Assembly (NCBI GenBank): GCA_964604705.1
Contig: CAZSAP010000010.1
Coordinates: forward strand, 1-64,000
Origin: JAAXVQ01 sp964604705
GTDB taxonomy: Bacteria > Oederibacteriota > JAAXVQ01
Length of the DNA: 64,000 bases
Reading direction: 5' to 3'
How positions within the stretch are numbered: position 1 is the stretch's first letter; each line of letters starts with the position of its first letter. Below are positions 41,872-50,474 of the stretch, piece after piece. The notes below the pieces were generated by a model that was given only the letters and a program-made list of their open reading frames with translations, did not search any database and was not told the origin of the DNA. The position numbers and the translations under genes are program-made.

Positions 41872-42594
41872 TTAGAAAAATCCGAATTTCAAGGTCAATT
41901 CACCGTTTGCACCACGTAAGGCCGATGAACTGACACCCACAATATTTTCATCCACACCATCGATATAACGATATCCGCCACCCAGACACAGACGGAACCA
42001 CTTGGTGACATTCAACTCAACCAAGAGCATGGGCTCGGCTACAAAAAACGCATCCCCTTCGACATCGCTCTCCCAATGACCTTTGTTGTCTTCATCGGTG
42101 TGCCAACGATTCGTCTTATACTCATAGCCAATGCCACCCGCGCCCACCAAGGTCTGCAAGGTGATGTGCACCAACGAAGTTGGAGCAAACGTATACCCGA
42201 GTTCCATACCACCGTAGCCCATACCCAAACGGCGTTCGGTGCCATCAATGGTTTTCTTAAACTGGTCTGAGGCCAGCCCGTATCCAGCAAACCCGACATT
42301 AATCTGATGATTCATAATGTACCCAAAGCCGCCGCCAACCAAACACTCGGTACGCCCATCAATGGTTGTAACCTTAACTCCGGTGTCGCCGTATCCGCCA
42401 TGCGCATACACATTGCCTTCCAACAACGTCTCCACTTTATCCCCCGACGTGACAGGTTGGAGTACACTGCTGGGTGCTGCGGTTTCACGTACGGCCTGAG
42501 GCGTTGTTCCCGTCGAGGCCGCAACCTCTGCCCAAACACTGCTCGCGGCCATGGCCGCGACCAACATGCCTATTACAATTACTTTGGTTTTCAT
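41872..42594 (-). CDS. Outer-membrane beta-barrel protein, unknown
   Basis: 240 aa. Signal peptide (1-22), a short Thr/Ser/Pro-rich stretch, then alternating strands rich in G and aromatic residues, ending in KFGFF with a terminal Phe, as in OmpX/OmpW-sized barrels. Function unknown. A good promoter and SD GGGAGG precede it, and a strong terminator follows, so it is a single-gene unit. Confidence 0.75.
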   Translation of the reverse strand: MKTKVIVIGMLVAAMAASSVWAEVAASTGTTPQAVRETAAPSSVLQPVTSGDKVETLLEGNVYAHGGYGDTGVKVTTIDGRTECLVGGGFGYIMNHQINVGFAGYGLASDQFKKTIDGTERRLGMGYGGMELGYTFAPTSLVHITLQTLVGAGGIGYEYKTNRWHTDEDNKGHWESDVEGDAFFVAEPMLLVELNVTKWFRLCLGGGYRYIDGVDENIVGVSSSALRGANGELTLKFGFF

Positions 42595-42614
42595 TGTCTT
42601 CCTCCCGATGGTTA

Positions 42615-42643
42615 ATCATACTGATTTTTCGTATGGGTTTCAA
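42615..42643 (-). promoter_or_regulatory. Sigma-70 promoter of the outer-membrane protein gene
   Basis: TTGAAA and TATGAT are 17 nt apart on the minus strand, about 20 nt before the ATG at 42594. Confidence 0.7.
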
Positions 42644-42782
42644 GTACGCATCCACGACGCCTGCAGGCTTATGCCGAGATGCCCACTTATATCCGCATTC
42701 ATATAATCAAACACGGCCCCGTCCAAATTATGTTACTGCTTTTAGCCTGTACCTTGGAAGGGTTTTATCTCCAAAAACAAAA

Positions 42783-42806
42783 GCCTCCTGGATACTTCCA
42801 GGAGGC
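42783..42806 (-). terminator. Intrinsic terminator of tmRNA
   Basis: GCCTCCTGG/CCAGGAGGC, 9-bp perfect stem with a 6-nt loop, followed on the minus strand by TTTTGTTTTTGG. Confidence 0.9.
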
Positions 42807-42815
42807 GAAAAAATT

Positions 42816-43167
42816 TGGTGGAGGCGGCGGGAATCGAACCCGCGTCCGAAAGAATCTCTGCCGGTACATCTACGTGCTTATCCCGAAATTTAATCTCGCA
42901 CTGCGCCCCTCCTTCGGGCGGGGATGACCGCAATGCCAGCTTTGATATTGTCTCGCCCCCTTGCCTCAAGGCAAAACAAGGAGACCAGCCCACTAGGTTG
43001 ACGCCCTTAACTTCCCCGCGGGCGTGGGAAGTCAGGACGAGCGGCCTAAGCCGCTAGAGCCAAAGGCTCGGCAATTATGTTTGTTCTCACCAGGGTTTAA
43101 CGAGGTTAGATGAGTTCCTCGGCATGCCGTACCGGCCAATCTTCTCCCGTCGAAACCGAGCGCCCCC
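42816..43167 (-). ncRNA. ssrA: Transfer-messenger RNA (tmRNA)
   Basis: 352 nt. The 5' end GGGGGCG...CGGTTTCGACGGG and the 3' end with T-arm GGTTCGATTCCCG..., acceptor CGCCTCC and CCA form the tRNA-like domain. The tag frame ends in codons for NIIAEPLALAA before TAG at 43046-43048; the resume codon is likely a few codons upstream, near ACA/AGA. It rescues stalled ribosomes. A terminator follows. Confidence 0.95.
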
Positions 43168-43178
43168 TTTTTGGAATA

Positions 43179-43205
43179 ACGCATTGAACACTCGGTCCAA
43201 TGCGT
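43179..43205. promoter_or_regulatory. Inverted repeat just upstream of tmRNA
   Basis: ACGCATTG/CAATGCGT, 8-bp perfect with an 11-nt centre, ending 12 nt before the tmRNA 5' end, in the promoter region. It may be an operator; no protein is assigned. Confidence 0.35.
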
Positions 43206-43258
43206 GAAACGTTGTACCACGTTTATTTCACATTTGCAACGTTCGTACAGCCCTGTGC

Positions 43259-43999
43259 CTAAAGTTTTGTTTTTTTAAATAAGCCTTCCGGGATATGTAT
43301 GATGACCAACATGATCCAGCGCCAGAAAAACGGCAGATACACAACATCCTTCTTCTTGCGTACCGCCTTGATGATGCCTTTGGCAATAACCTCGGGCCGA
43401 GCAAACAACAGGCCCTTCTTCATGCCGGCGGTCATCGCTGTATCCACAAAACCAGGTTTTACGGTCAAGACATGTACGCCGGAAGGAACCAACCGACTGC
43501 GTAACCCGGATAAAAATGCACTTAAGCCCGCTTTGGAGGAACCGTATAAATAGTTGCTGCGACGCCCTCGATCCCCGGCCACAGATGAAACCCCGACGAT
43601 GACACCCTGTTTGCGTGCTTCCATGGTTGTCGCCACGCGTTCCAGAATGGAAACCGCACCTACGTAGTTGGTGACCAACATTTCTTCCGCCAGATGAAAG
43701 TCCTTCTGCGCCTCAACCTGCGGATGCATCTGTCCAAAAAAGAGGTACACTTCATCCACGGTCTTGACCTTGGCCAAGACATTCGTCCAAAATTTTCCGT
43801 GGGTCTCTGTTGCTTGCGCTTCAAACGCCAGTGTCAACGGCTTAGGCCCGTGCCCGCGCAGTTCCAGATCCGCGGCGGTCTTCTCCAATTCCTTGGTGTT
43901 GCGTCCGGTGAGTATCAACTGGGTATCCGGCCCGGCCAACAAACGGGCCAAGGCTCGCGCCATGCCGGAATTGGCCCCTAAAATCAAAACCGTCTTCAT
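43259..43999 (-). CDS. SDR oxidoreductase, DprE2-like
   Basis: 246 aa. NAD loop ILGANSGMARALA at 5-17, NYVGAVS, SSVAGDRGR and YGSSKAGL (YxxxK). The C-terminal helix (WRWIMLVIIHIP) is hydrophobic and may touch the membrane. It overlaps the DprE1-like gene by 4 bp, as the DprE1/DprE2 pair that epimerises polyprenyl-phosphoryl ribose to arabinose. The sugar lipid made here is unknown. SD GAGGGGG. Confidence 0.82.
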   Translation of the reverse strand: MKTVLILGANSGMARALARLLAGPDTQLILTGRNTKELEKTAADLELRGHGPKPLTLAFEAQATETHGKFWTNVLAKVKTVDEVYLFFGQMHPQVEAQKDFHLAEEMLVTNYVGAVSILERVATTMEARKQGVIVGVSSVAGDRGRRSNYLYGSSKAGLSAFLSGLRSRLVPSGVHVLTVKPGFVDTAMTAGMKKGLLFARPEVIAKGIIKAVRKKKDVVYLPFFWRWIMLVIIHIPEGLFKKTKL

Positions 44000-45435
44000 C
44001 GTTTCCCCCTCGTACGTAACGTACGCGTGCTCTGTTTCTGACTCGAGCCTCCGTGTGCAAGCAACTCCAATCGGCGAGCCATGTCAGAGACAAACACATT
44101 GTTCGGATCGTATTTTTCTTTCACCTTCATCCACTCACCCAGCCGCGGATACATGGCCCTAAACGTCTCGGGTGTTAAATGCGCATCCTTGGCCAAATAA
44201 ATACGCCCGCCAAATTTCAAGACCAACTCATCCCAGCGGTCCATATGCCTAAGTATGTCCCCATTGCCCACGGGAAAATCCAGCGCCAGAAAATACCCCG
44301 GCGTGGGAAACGAAAGTGGGCCTTGCGGTTTCATGGGACCAAACTTTTTCAGCACGGCTAAGAACGACGCCTTCCCTGTGGCACTAATGGCCTCCAACAG
44401 AGTCTTGATGCCTTCAAAACTATGTTTGGGCGGTATTAAAAACTGGTATTGCACCATGCCCGATTTCCCATACCCACGGTTCCACTGCAAGACAGAATCC
44501 AGGGGGTAAAAAAAGCTATCGTAATCCATGAGCGAGTGTACTTGCTTGGGATGCTTCCCAAAATAGACGGCATTGAACGCAGCGACCGTTAAATGATTGA
44601 GGGTCGCGGCAGGAAAATCAAAGGGTACCGTCACCCTGGGTTTGTGGGGCACAAGCAAGGGCTGCCGGCGGCGCGCACTGGTCTTCAATTCATCCTTGCG
44701 CGCGAATTCTCCGCGCATCATGATGCTCCGGCCCAAAGAACGTCCTTGGGCCAGGCAATCGATCCACGCCACGGTCATGGGACAGTCCTCGGATTCCTCA
44801 AACAGGCGAAAGATCCCTTCCAAGTCATAGGCCTTAATGCCTTCGTAGCGGATGTAGCTGCTCTCGATGCGTTGCAATCGCAACTCAACGCTTAAAATCA
44901 AACCGGTCAGGCCCATGCCCCCGGTGGTGGCCCAAAACAGGTCGGCCTTTTCTTTGGGAGAACAGGTGACATAGGTGCCATCGGCCAAGAGCATGTGCAG
45001 GCGTTCTATAAAATTCGAAATACTCAAATGGTTCTTCCCGTGGACATCGCAGGCCACACACCCGCCCACGGTAGGATACTTCGTGCCTGGGGTAATGGGA
45101 AGAAACCAGCCACGCGGTACGAATTCATTTAGAATCTGTTCCAAAGTAACTCCCGCCTCAGCATGCACCACTCCGCGCTTGGCATCAAACCCCAGGAAAC
45201 GATCCGAAGGTGTAAAATCCAAACAAACATTTCCGGAATTTAAGGCTGCATCGCCATAGGCGCGCCCTTGTCCACGGCCTAAAAGGGACAAACCTAAACG
45301 CCCCTGCAAAGCGCGTTCGGCTTCGGGAGCTGAAAAGATCGGCAATACCTGAGAATGCGAGCGGGGATAACGACCCCACCCCACCACTTCGGAAACCGAG
45401 CCCAATTCGGGAACAGCTTTTTTTTCTGAGTTCAT
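43996..45435 (-). CDS. FAD-binding oxidoreductase, DprE1-like
   Basis: 479 aa of the VAO/PCMH FAD family. GRGQGRAYGDAALN, PGTKYPTVGGCVACDVHGKNH and TTGGMGLTGLI form the FAD domain; AWIDCLAQG, YGKSGMVQYQFLIP, LALDFPVGN, GRIYLAKDAHL and FVSDMARRL match the DprE1 substrate domain. It should oxidise the 2-OH of a polyprenyl-phosphoryl furanose, with the SDR at 43259 doing the reduction. SD AGGAG before ATG. Confidence 0.85.
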   Translation of the reverse strand: MNSEKKAVPELGSVSEVVGWGRYPRSHSQVLPIFSAPEAERALQGRLGLSLLGRGQGRAYGDAALNSGNVCLDFTPSDRFLGFDAKRGVVHAEAGVTLEQILNEFVPRGWFLPITPGTKYPTVGGCVACDVHGKNHLSISNFIERLHMLLADGTYVTCSPKEKADLFWATTGGMGLTGLILSVELRLQRIESSYIRYEGIKAYDLEGIFRLFEESEDCPMTVAWIDCLAQGRSLGRSIMMRGEFARKDELKTSARRRQPLLVPHKPRVTVPFDFPAATLNHLTVAAFNAVYFGKHPKQVHSLMDYDSFFYPLDSVLQWNRGYGKSGMVQYQFLIPPKHSFEGIKTLLEAISATGKASFLAVLKKFGPMKPQGPLSFPTPGYFLALDFPVGNGDILRHMDRWDELVLKFGGRIYLAKDAHLTPETFRAMYPRLGEWMKVKEKYDPNNVFVSDMARRLELLAHGGSSQKQSTRTLRTRGKR

Positions 45436-45515
45436 GCGGGTACTCCTAAACGCCGTAAGGGCGATGGTATCATCGCCCTTACACGTGAATTCAGTATTCG
45501 GCCTTTATATTGTAC

Positions 45516-46256
45516 CTAACCGCGCTTCACCGTCAAACCAAATTTTTCCAAACGTTGGGCCGCTTTGGTCCATTGGGCATGGGTGGGTGGCTTGAGCTTG
45601 GCCAGAGGATACGTCCAGCCCAATTCCTTCCACTTGTGTACGCCCAAACGGTGATACGCAATCAATTCAACCATGGGACGATCGGCCAAGGAAACGGCGT
45701 ATGCACCCAAGGTATCCAATTCAGTGGCTGAATCATTGAGCCCCGGCAGCAAAACACGCCGTACGACCAAACGGCCGGGCTTTTCCGCAGCCAAACGCCC
45801 AAACTCAAGCACCGGTGCCAAGGTATGCCCTGTAATGGACTGATGCAGTTTGGGATCCGAGGCTTTTATGTCCAGTAACACGGTATCGGTCACCCACAGC
45901 AACGCACTGCGCTTTTCCTTGGGACATGAGCCATTGGTATCCAACGCCGTGGTCAAGCCCAGCTCATGACAAAGTTTAAACAACTCAATCACAAACTCAA
46001 CTTGCATGGTGGGTTCACCACCGGATACGGTCACACCTCCCCCGTGCTGCTTCAAATACGGGAGCAAGTGCTCAATCCGTTCTCGCGCCTGATCCAGGGT
46101 TATCTGCTGCGAACCCCGGCAGGTCCAGGTATCGGGGTTTTGGCAAAACGTGCAGCGGTAATTGCACCCGGCCATAAAAAACACACAACGCAATCCCGGT
46201 CCGTCGCGCGTACCCAAGGTCTCGATCGAATGCAGTCGTCCGATGAGCGTCTTCAA
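45516..46256 (-). CDS. pflA: Pyruvate formate-lyase activating enzyme
   Basis: 246 aa radical-SAM enzyme that puts the glycyl radical on PflB. HSIETLGTRDGPGLRCVFFMAGCNYRCTFCQNPDTW holds the CxxxCxxC cluster, and VTVSGGEP and DTNGS follow. The start is TTG at 46256, since the conserved region begins at residue 5 and no other start precedes it; GGCGGGAT is a weak SD. It lies 12 nt after pflB. Confidence 0.94.
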   Translation of the reverse strand: MKTLIGRLHSIETLGTRDGPGLRCVFFMAGCNYRCTFCQNPDTWTCRGSQQITLDQARERIEHLLPYLKQHGGGVTVSGGEPTMQVEFVIELFKLCHELGLTTALDTNGSCPKEKRSALLWVTDTVLLDIKASDPKLHQSITGHTLAPVLEFGRLAAEKPGRLVVRRVLLPGLNDSATELDTLGAYAVSLADRPMVELIAYHRLGVHKWKELGWTYPLAKLKPPTHAQWTKAAQRLEKFGLTVKRG

Positions 46257-46268
46257 GTCATCCCGCCT

Positions 46269-48500
46269 TTATTGAAACGCCTCATGGAACGTACGGCGCA
46301 AGATTTCTTCCTGATGCTCCCGGGAAAGTTTGGTGAAATGCACCGCGTATCCCGAGACCCGAATGGTCAATTGCGGATACTTTTCCGGATGCTTCATGGC
46401 ATCCCGCAACAAGTCCCGATCCAAAACATTCACATTGATGTGATGCCCGCCTTTGGTAAAGTACCCGTCCAGAAGGCTTACCAGGTTGGTTTCCTGCTCC
46501 TCCCGATCACGCCCAAGCGCCGAAGGGACAATGGAGAAGGTGTTGGAAATCCCATCCTGCGCTGCGTAGTACGGCATCTTGGAAATAGAATTCAAGCTCG
46601 CCAAAATGCCGTTTTTCTCCCGCCCGAACATGGGATTGGCTCCCGGGGCAAAGGCATCGCCGGCTTTGCGTCCGTCCGGGGTCGCGCCGGTTTTCTTTCC
46701 GTACAGAACATTGCTGGTAATGGTCAAAATCGAGAGCGTGGGCGTGGCCCGGCGGTAAATGGCATGCTTGCGTAGCTCCGTGATAAAGGTAATGATCAAA
46801 TCGCGGGCGCGGTTATCGGCCCGCTCGTCGTCATTGCCAAACGCCGGATACTCGCCATGCACTTTAAATTCCTTGGTTAAACCATTCTTGGCACGTACAG
46901 GCTCCACCTTGGTATAGCGAATGGCACAGAGCGAGTCCACCACCACTGAAAATCCGGCAATGCCGAAAGCCATCAAGCGATCCACTTCCGTATCCAGCAA
47001 CGCCATTTGTGCGCTTTCGTAGTAATATTTGTCATGGCAGGCATGGATGACATTCATGGTCTTCACATACTGTTCGGCCAACCACGAAATGACATACACA
47101 AAATTCTCATGCACCTGATCGTAATCCAGGTACCTGCCCTTCAAGACCGGGACATTGGGCACCACTTTTTCTCCATAAATCTCATCGCGTCCTTCGTTGA
47201 TGGCCAGTAGCAAGGCCTTGGCCAGATTGCACCGGGCGCCGAAGAATTGCATTTGACTGCCCATCTTCAACAGTGAGACGCAGCATGAAATCCCATAGTC
47301 GTCTCCGGCAATGGGGCGCATGAGGTCGTCGTTTTCATACTGGATCGAGCTGGTCTTAATCGACATCTCGGTCGCAAATTTCTTCCAGGCCTCAGGCAGG
47401 CGCGGCGAATACAAGACCGTCAAGTTTGGCTCGGGTGCCGGTCCTAAGTTATTCATGCATTGCAAGAACCGAAAATCCGACTTGGTCACCTTGCTGCGCC
47501 CATCTCCGGCCATCCCGCCCAAAACCAATGTCACCCAAACCGGATCTCCGGCGAAAATCTGATCGTATTCAGGCGGACGCAGTTGCCGGATCATGCGCAG
47601 CTTGATGGTAAAATCGTCAATGAGTTCCTGAGCCTGCTCTTCGGTGAGCAAACCGGCTTTTAATTCGCGTTCGAGGTAAATATCAAAAAACGCACTCACG
47701 CCGCCCATGGACATGGCGGCACCATCGGACTCCTTGGCTGCGGCCAAATACGCCATGTACGTCCATTGAATCGCTTCGTGCGCGGTTTGAGCCGGCCGGC
47801 GCAAATCCAGGCCGTAGCTCTGCCCCAACACAATCATGTCCTGCAAGGCCTTGAGCTGATCTGCGACTTCTTCACGCAAGCGAATGGTCTTGGTCTCCAT
47901 GGCGTCGTTGAGTTTTTCCAAATCCGCTTGCTTGGCACAGATCAAACGATCCAACCCGTAAAGGGCCACTCTCCGATAATCGCCAATAATGCGTCCGCGG
48001 GCATAATTGTCCGGCAACCCAGTGATGATGCCCAATTTGCGCAAACGTTTCATATCTTCGGTGTATATGGAAAACACCGCATCGTTGTGCGACTTGCGGA
48101 ATTTGGTATAGGTTTCAATAATGCTCGGATTCAAGGTGAACCCGTGTGCTTCGCACGCCTTTTCCACCAGGCGCACTCCACCTACGGGTTTAACGGCACG
48201 CCGCAGCGGCTTGTCGGTCTGCAACCCCGCAATGAGTTCAAGCTTCTTGTCAATGTAGCCGGGACCGTGCGAGATAATCCCACCGACCGTATCCACATCA
48301 ATATCCAGCACACCGCCTTTTTTGCGTTCTTGGACCATGAGGTCTTTGACTTTTTTCCAAAGGTGTTGTGTGCGCTTGGTTGGACCCGCCAAGAACTCAG
48401 GGCCCGAGGAATACGGGGTAAAATTCTGATAAATGAAGTCCTGGACATCGATTTTAACCGTCCAGCGTCCCTTTTTAAACGGTTGCGGTCGCTTAGCCAT
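46269..48500 (-). CDS. pflB: Pyruvate formate-lyase (formate C-acetyltransferase)
   Basis: 743 aa, full PFL size. It turns pyruvate and CoA into acetyl-CoA and formate without oxygen. The Cys pair GISCCVS is at about 406-407 and the radical Gly at about 717 in RVSGYAVHF. True PFL motifs (TSSIQYENDDLMRP, GARCNLAKALL) separate it from diol dehydratases. ATG at 48500 follows AGGAGG; 14 upstream in-frame residues are rejected. A ZTP riboswitch controls its leader. Confidence 0.97.
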   Translation of the reverse strand: MAKRPQPFKKGRWTVKIDVQDFIYQNFTPYSSGPEFLAGPTKRTQHLWKKVKDLMVQERKKGGVLDIDVDTVGGIISHGPGYIDKKLELIAGLQTDKPLRRAVKPVGGVRLVEKACEAHGFTLNPSIIETYTKFRKSHNDAVFSIYTEDMKRLRKLGIITGLPDNYARGRIIGDYRRVALYGLDRLICAKQADLEKLNDAMETKTIRLREEVADQLKALQDMIVLGQSYGLDLRRPAQTAHEAIQWTYMAYLAAAKESDGAAMSMGGVSAFFDIYLERELKAGLLTEEQAQELIDDFTIKLRMIRQLRPPEYDQIFAGDPVWVTLVLGGMAGDGRSKVTKSDFRFLQCMNNLGPAPEPNLTVLYSPRLPEAWKKFATEMSIKTSSIQYENDDLMRPIAGDDYGISCCVSLLKMGSQMQFFGARCNLAKALLLAINEGRDEIYGEKVVPNVPVLKGRYLDYDQVHENFVYVISWLAEQYVKTMNVIHACHDKYYYESAQMALLDTEVDRLMAFGIAGFSVVVDSLCAIRYTKVEPVRAKNGLTKEFKVHGEYPAFGNDDERADNRARDLIITFITELRKHAIYRRATPTLSILTITSNVLYGKKTGATPDGRKAGDAFAPGANPMFGREKNGILASLNSISKMPYYAAQDGISNTFSIVPSALGRDREEQETNLVSLLDGYFTKGGHHINVNVLDRDLLRDAMKHPEKYPQLTIRVSGYAVHFTKLSREHQEEILRRTFHEAFQ

Positions 48501-48584
48501 GATAAACCCTCCTGTGCGTGAACCAAATGCCAACGGGTTCATTCTCTTAGATCCGGGCGTTTCCCGCCTTGACTTGAGTCAGGT

Positions 48585-48707
48585 CTGAAAAGAAAAACGC
48601 CTGGATCTCCCGCGGTGTTATCGCGGGTAACCCAGGCGTTCGGCTACTCTGCAGTGTCTCTCGTGCTCCCCGGTGGTTGTCCACCTTCGCCAGTCACACG
48701 ATCTGAT
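48585..48707 (-). promoter_or_regulatory. ZTP (pfl-motif) riboswitch with terminator platform
   Basis: On the minus strand: P1 TCGTG/CACGA, conserved GACTGGCG, P2 GGTGG/CCACC, GGGGAGCACG, then GCCG and CGCCTGGG, the ZTP aptamer signature. AACGCCTGG (48632-48640) of the aptamer also pairs with CCAGGCGTT (48596-48604) to make a terminator followed by TTTTCTTTTC. ZTP binding should block the terminator and let pflB be read. Confidence 0.92.
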
Positions 48708-48751
48708 TAACTAATACCAAATCCCCACATATTTGTCAAGTAAGCGTTCGG

Positions 48752-49141
48752 CTACACATCCACCTTAAACCCTATGTCCACCTGGCTGGCCGGAAATCCA
48801 CCCCGTATGCCCCAATTATCCAAAGCAGGTTCATGCAGCACAATTGCCACCGCATCCTTGGGGATGCCCAGCGTCTCCCAACGGTTTACAATTTTCTGGT
48901 ACAACTCGGCTTTGGCCGCCAACGAACGGCCAGGAAAAACGGTCATTTCCAAGATAGTGTATTCTGCGCTTTTTACCGGAGGAATCTGGAAATTATCGGG
49001 ATCGAATTCCAAAATGCGTTGGTTGAAATCCCATGCCGGTATTTTAAATGCCTCCACCAGCGAAGCATGCACACTTTCCATCATTTGCTTTTTCAGTTCC
49101 GAACTACGACCTTTGCGCATACTCATGAGTACCAAAGGCAT
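48752..49141 (-). CDS. Tautomerase-family protein (4-oxalocrotonate tautomerase superfamily)
   Basis: 129 aa, the long (two-motif) form. The mature N-terminus would be Pro1 (MPLV), the catalytic base. NWGIRGGFPASQVDIGFKV at the C-terminus is typical of the tautomerase_2 group. The substrate is unknown. SD GAGGAGG. Confidence 0.85.
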   Translation of the reverse strand: MPLVLMSMRKGRSSELKKQMMESVHASLVEAFKIPAWDFNQRILEFDPDNFQIPPVKSAEYTILEMTVFPGRSLAAKAELYQKIVNRWETLGIPKDAVAIVLHEPALDNWGIRGGFPASQVDIGFKVDV

Positions 49142-49154
49142 ATTCGCACCTCCT

Positions 49155-50069
49155 CTACTTGCGCCACTGCCGCCAACGGCGATGTCCCCAGAACCACTGC
49201 TCCGGGTACTGACGCACCCATTTCTCCACTTCTTTGTTCATGTTCCCAACAATCTCCGCCAAACACTCCGGGTCGTTGGGGCGGTCCCGCGGAATCACAA
49301 ACTCAGGACCAAACGTCACTTCCAAGGTGGAATCCGGTTTGCGCACACAAAAACACGGGAGCAACGGCGCTCCACTGATCAGGGCCAGCTTGGCGGCCCC
49401 CACCGTGGACCCTGCCTTTTGTCCCATAAAGTCCACGTACACGCCGCCGTTCTCCACTTGATCGATCAACACGCCGAGCAAACCCCCGGACTTTAGATGC
49501 GCATTGGAGTAATAGGCGCACCGATGGCGCGGGTTATCGGCAATAACCGGCGAATGACCGCGCTCACGAATCCAGGTGTACAACGCCGACACATCCTTGT
49601 CGGAAGGATCACGGAAAATAAATTTCGAATTGGAAACCCATCCTACTCCCACGGTCATGAGCAGGAAGTTGCCCATATGCCCTGAGAAGGCCACCGCACC
49701 CTTGCCTTGGGCCAATACCGCCTTTAAGTGCTCTTCCCCACGAACTGTCAGATACTTGCTGATTTTCTCAGTGTGCGCCAGATAATGAAAACATTCAAAA
49801 AACATAGCGCCGAGGTGGGCGAAATTCGCACTGGCAATACGCAAACGTTCCTGTGGTGTCATGGCTGTGCCGTACACCAACGTCAAATTGTCCAACGCAA
49901 CCTGGGCACGCGACTTCATGAGCTTGAAGCCCAAGTGACCCAGTCCTCGCCCCATAGCCAGGCAGACCCGACGCGGCAGAAGCCCCGCGCAAAAGACAAC
50001 AATCCGCGCGAGGATATAAAAGATTTTAAAACGTTGGTTGGTTGGATACTCGAATTTGGATTGGGTCAT
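49155..50069 (-). CDS. Lysophospholipid/lipid A acyltransferase (LpxL/HtrB-like)
   Basis: 304 aa. An N-terminal membrane helix precedes the acyltransferase fold, with GHMGNFLL, FRDPSDKDV, GVLIDQVENGGVYVDFMGQKAG and the C-terminal PEQWFWGHRRW. LpxL enzymes use HxxxxE; here the acid position is Leu (HMGNFL), so activity is in doubt or another residue helps. ATG at 50069 follows CAGGGA. It lies 13 nt before the tautomerase gene. Confidence 0.82.
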   Translation of the reverse strand: MTQSKFEYPTNQRFKIFYILARIVVFCAGLLPRRVCLAMGRGLGHLGFKLMKSRAQVALDNLTLVYGTAMTPQERLRIASANFAHLGAMFFECFHYLAHTEKISKYLTVRGEEHLKAVLAQGKGAVAFSGHMGNFLLMTVGVGWVSNSKFIFRDPSDKDVSALYTWIRERGHSPVIADNPRHRCAYYSNAHLKSGGLLGVLIDQVENGGVYVDFMGQKAGSTVGAAKLALISGAPLLPCFCVRKPDSTLEVTFGPEFVIPRDRPNDPECLAEIVGNMNKEVEKWVRQYPEQWFWGHRRWRQWRK

Positions 50070-50106
50070 GTTATTCCCTGAGGAACCTGTGACATGCCGA
50101 AAAAAA

Positions 50107-50181
50107 TGGAGCGGGGGACGGGGATCGAACCCGCGACGTTCAGCTTGGAAGGCTGACATTCTACCGCTGAATTACCCCCGC
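50107..50181 (-). tRNA. tRNA-Gly (anticodon TCC)
   Basis: Acceptor GCGGGGG/CCCCCGC, discriminator T and CCA. Anticodon loop CTTCCAA gives TCC. T7 then C follows the CCA directly. Confidence 0.95.
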
Positions 50182-50294
50182 GTATTTTCCTCTATTCTCT
50201 ATTCTCTATTTTCAAATGTTTGAACTGCTAAAACTCCGAGAATAGTAAATCGAGAATTGACCGCTGGCGAATACCTGAAAAACACGCCAGCTCT

Positions 50295-50319
50295 GTTTTT
50301 TCGCCTTAGGCGAAAAAAC
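50295..50319. terminator. T6/A6 palindrome at the tRNA-Tyr 3' end
   Basis: GTTTTTTCGCC/GGCGAAAAAAC, 11 bp with a 3-nt loop, immediately after the tRNA-Tyr CCA. The T-run is on the entering side of the stem, unlike a normal terminator. The same design occurs after two tRNA-Pro genes. Confidence 0.45.
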
Positions 50320-50406
50320 TGGTGGACAGGGAAGGATTTGAACCTTCGTAGGGTGACACCCGACAGATTTACAGTCTGTTGCCATTGACCGCTCGGCCAC
50401 CTGTCC
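50320..50406 (-). tRNA. tRNA-Tyr (anticodon GTA)
   Basis: 87 nt with a long variable arm, acceptor GGACAGG/CCTGTCC, discriminator A and CCA. Loop CTGTAAA gives GTA. Confidence 0.95.
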
Positions 50407-50474
50407 AGCTCTAACGCAAAAGAGGGTATAGTTTATACAAAGACGAAATTCCTGTAAAGTTTTTTTTCAACATT

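Noticed and set aside
43032..43220. 62-codon minus-strand frame inside tmRNA
   Set aside because: It covers the tmRNA 5' half; the real tag frame is a different one ending in ALAA.
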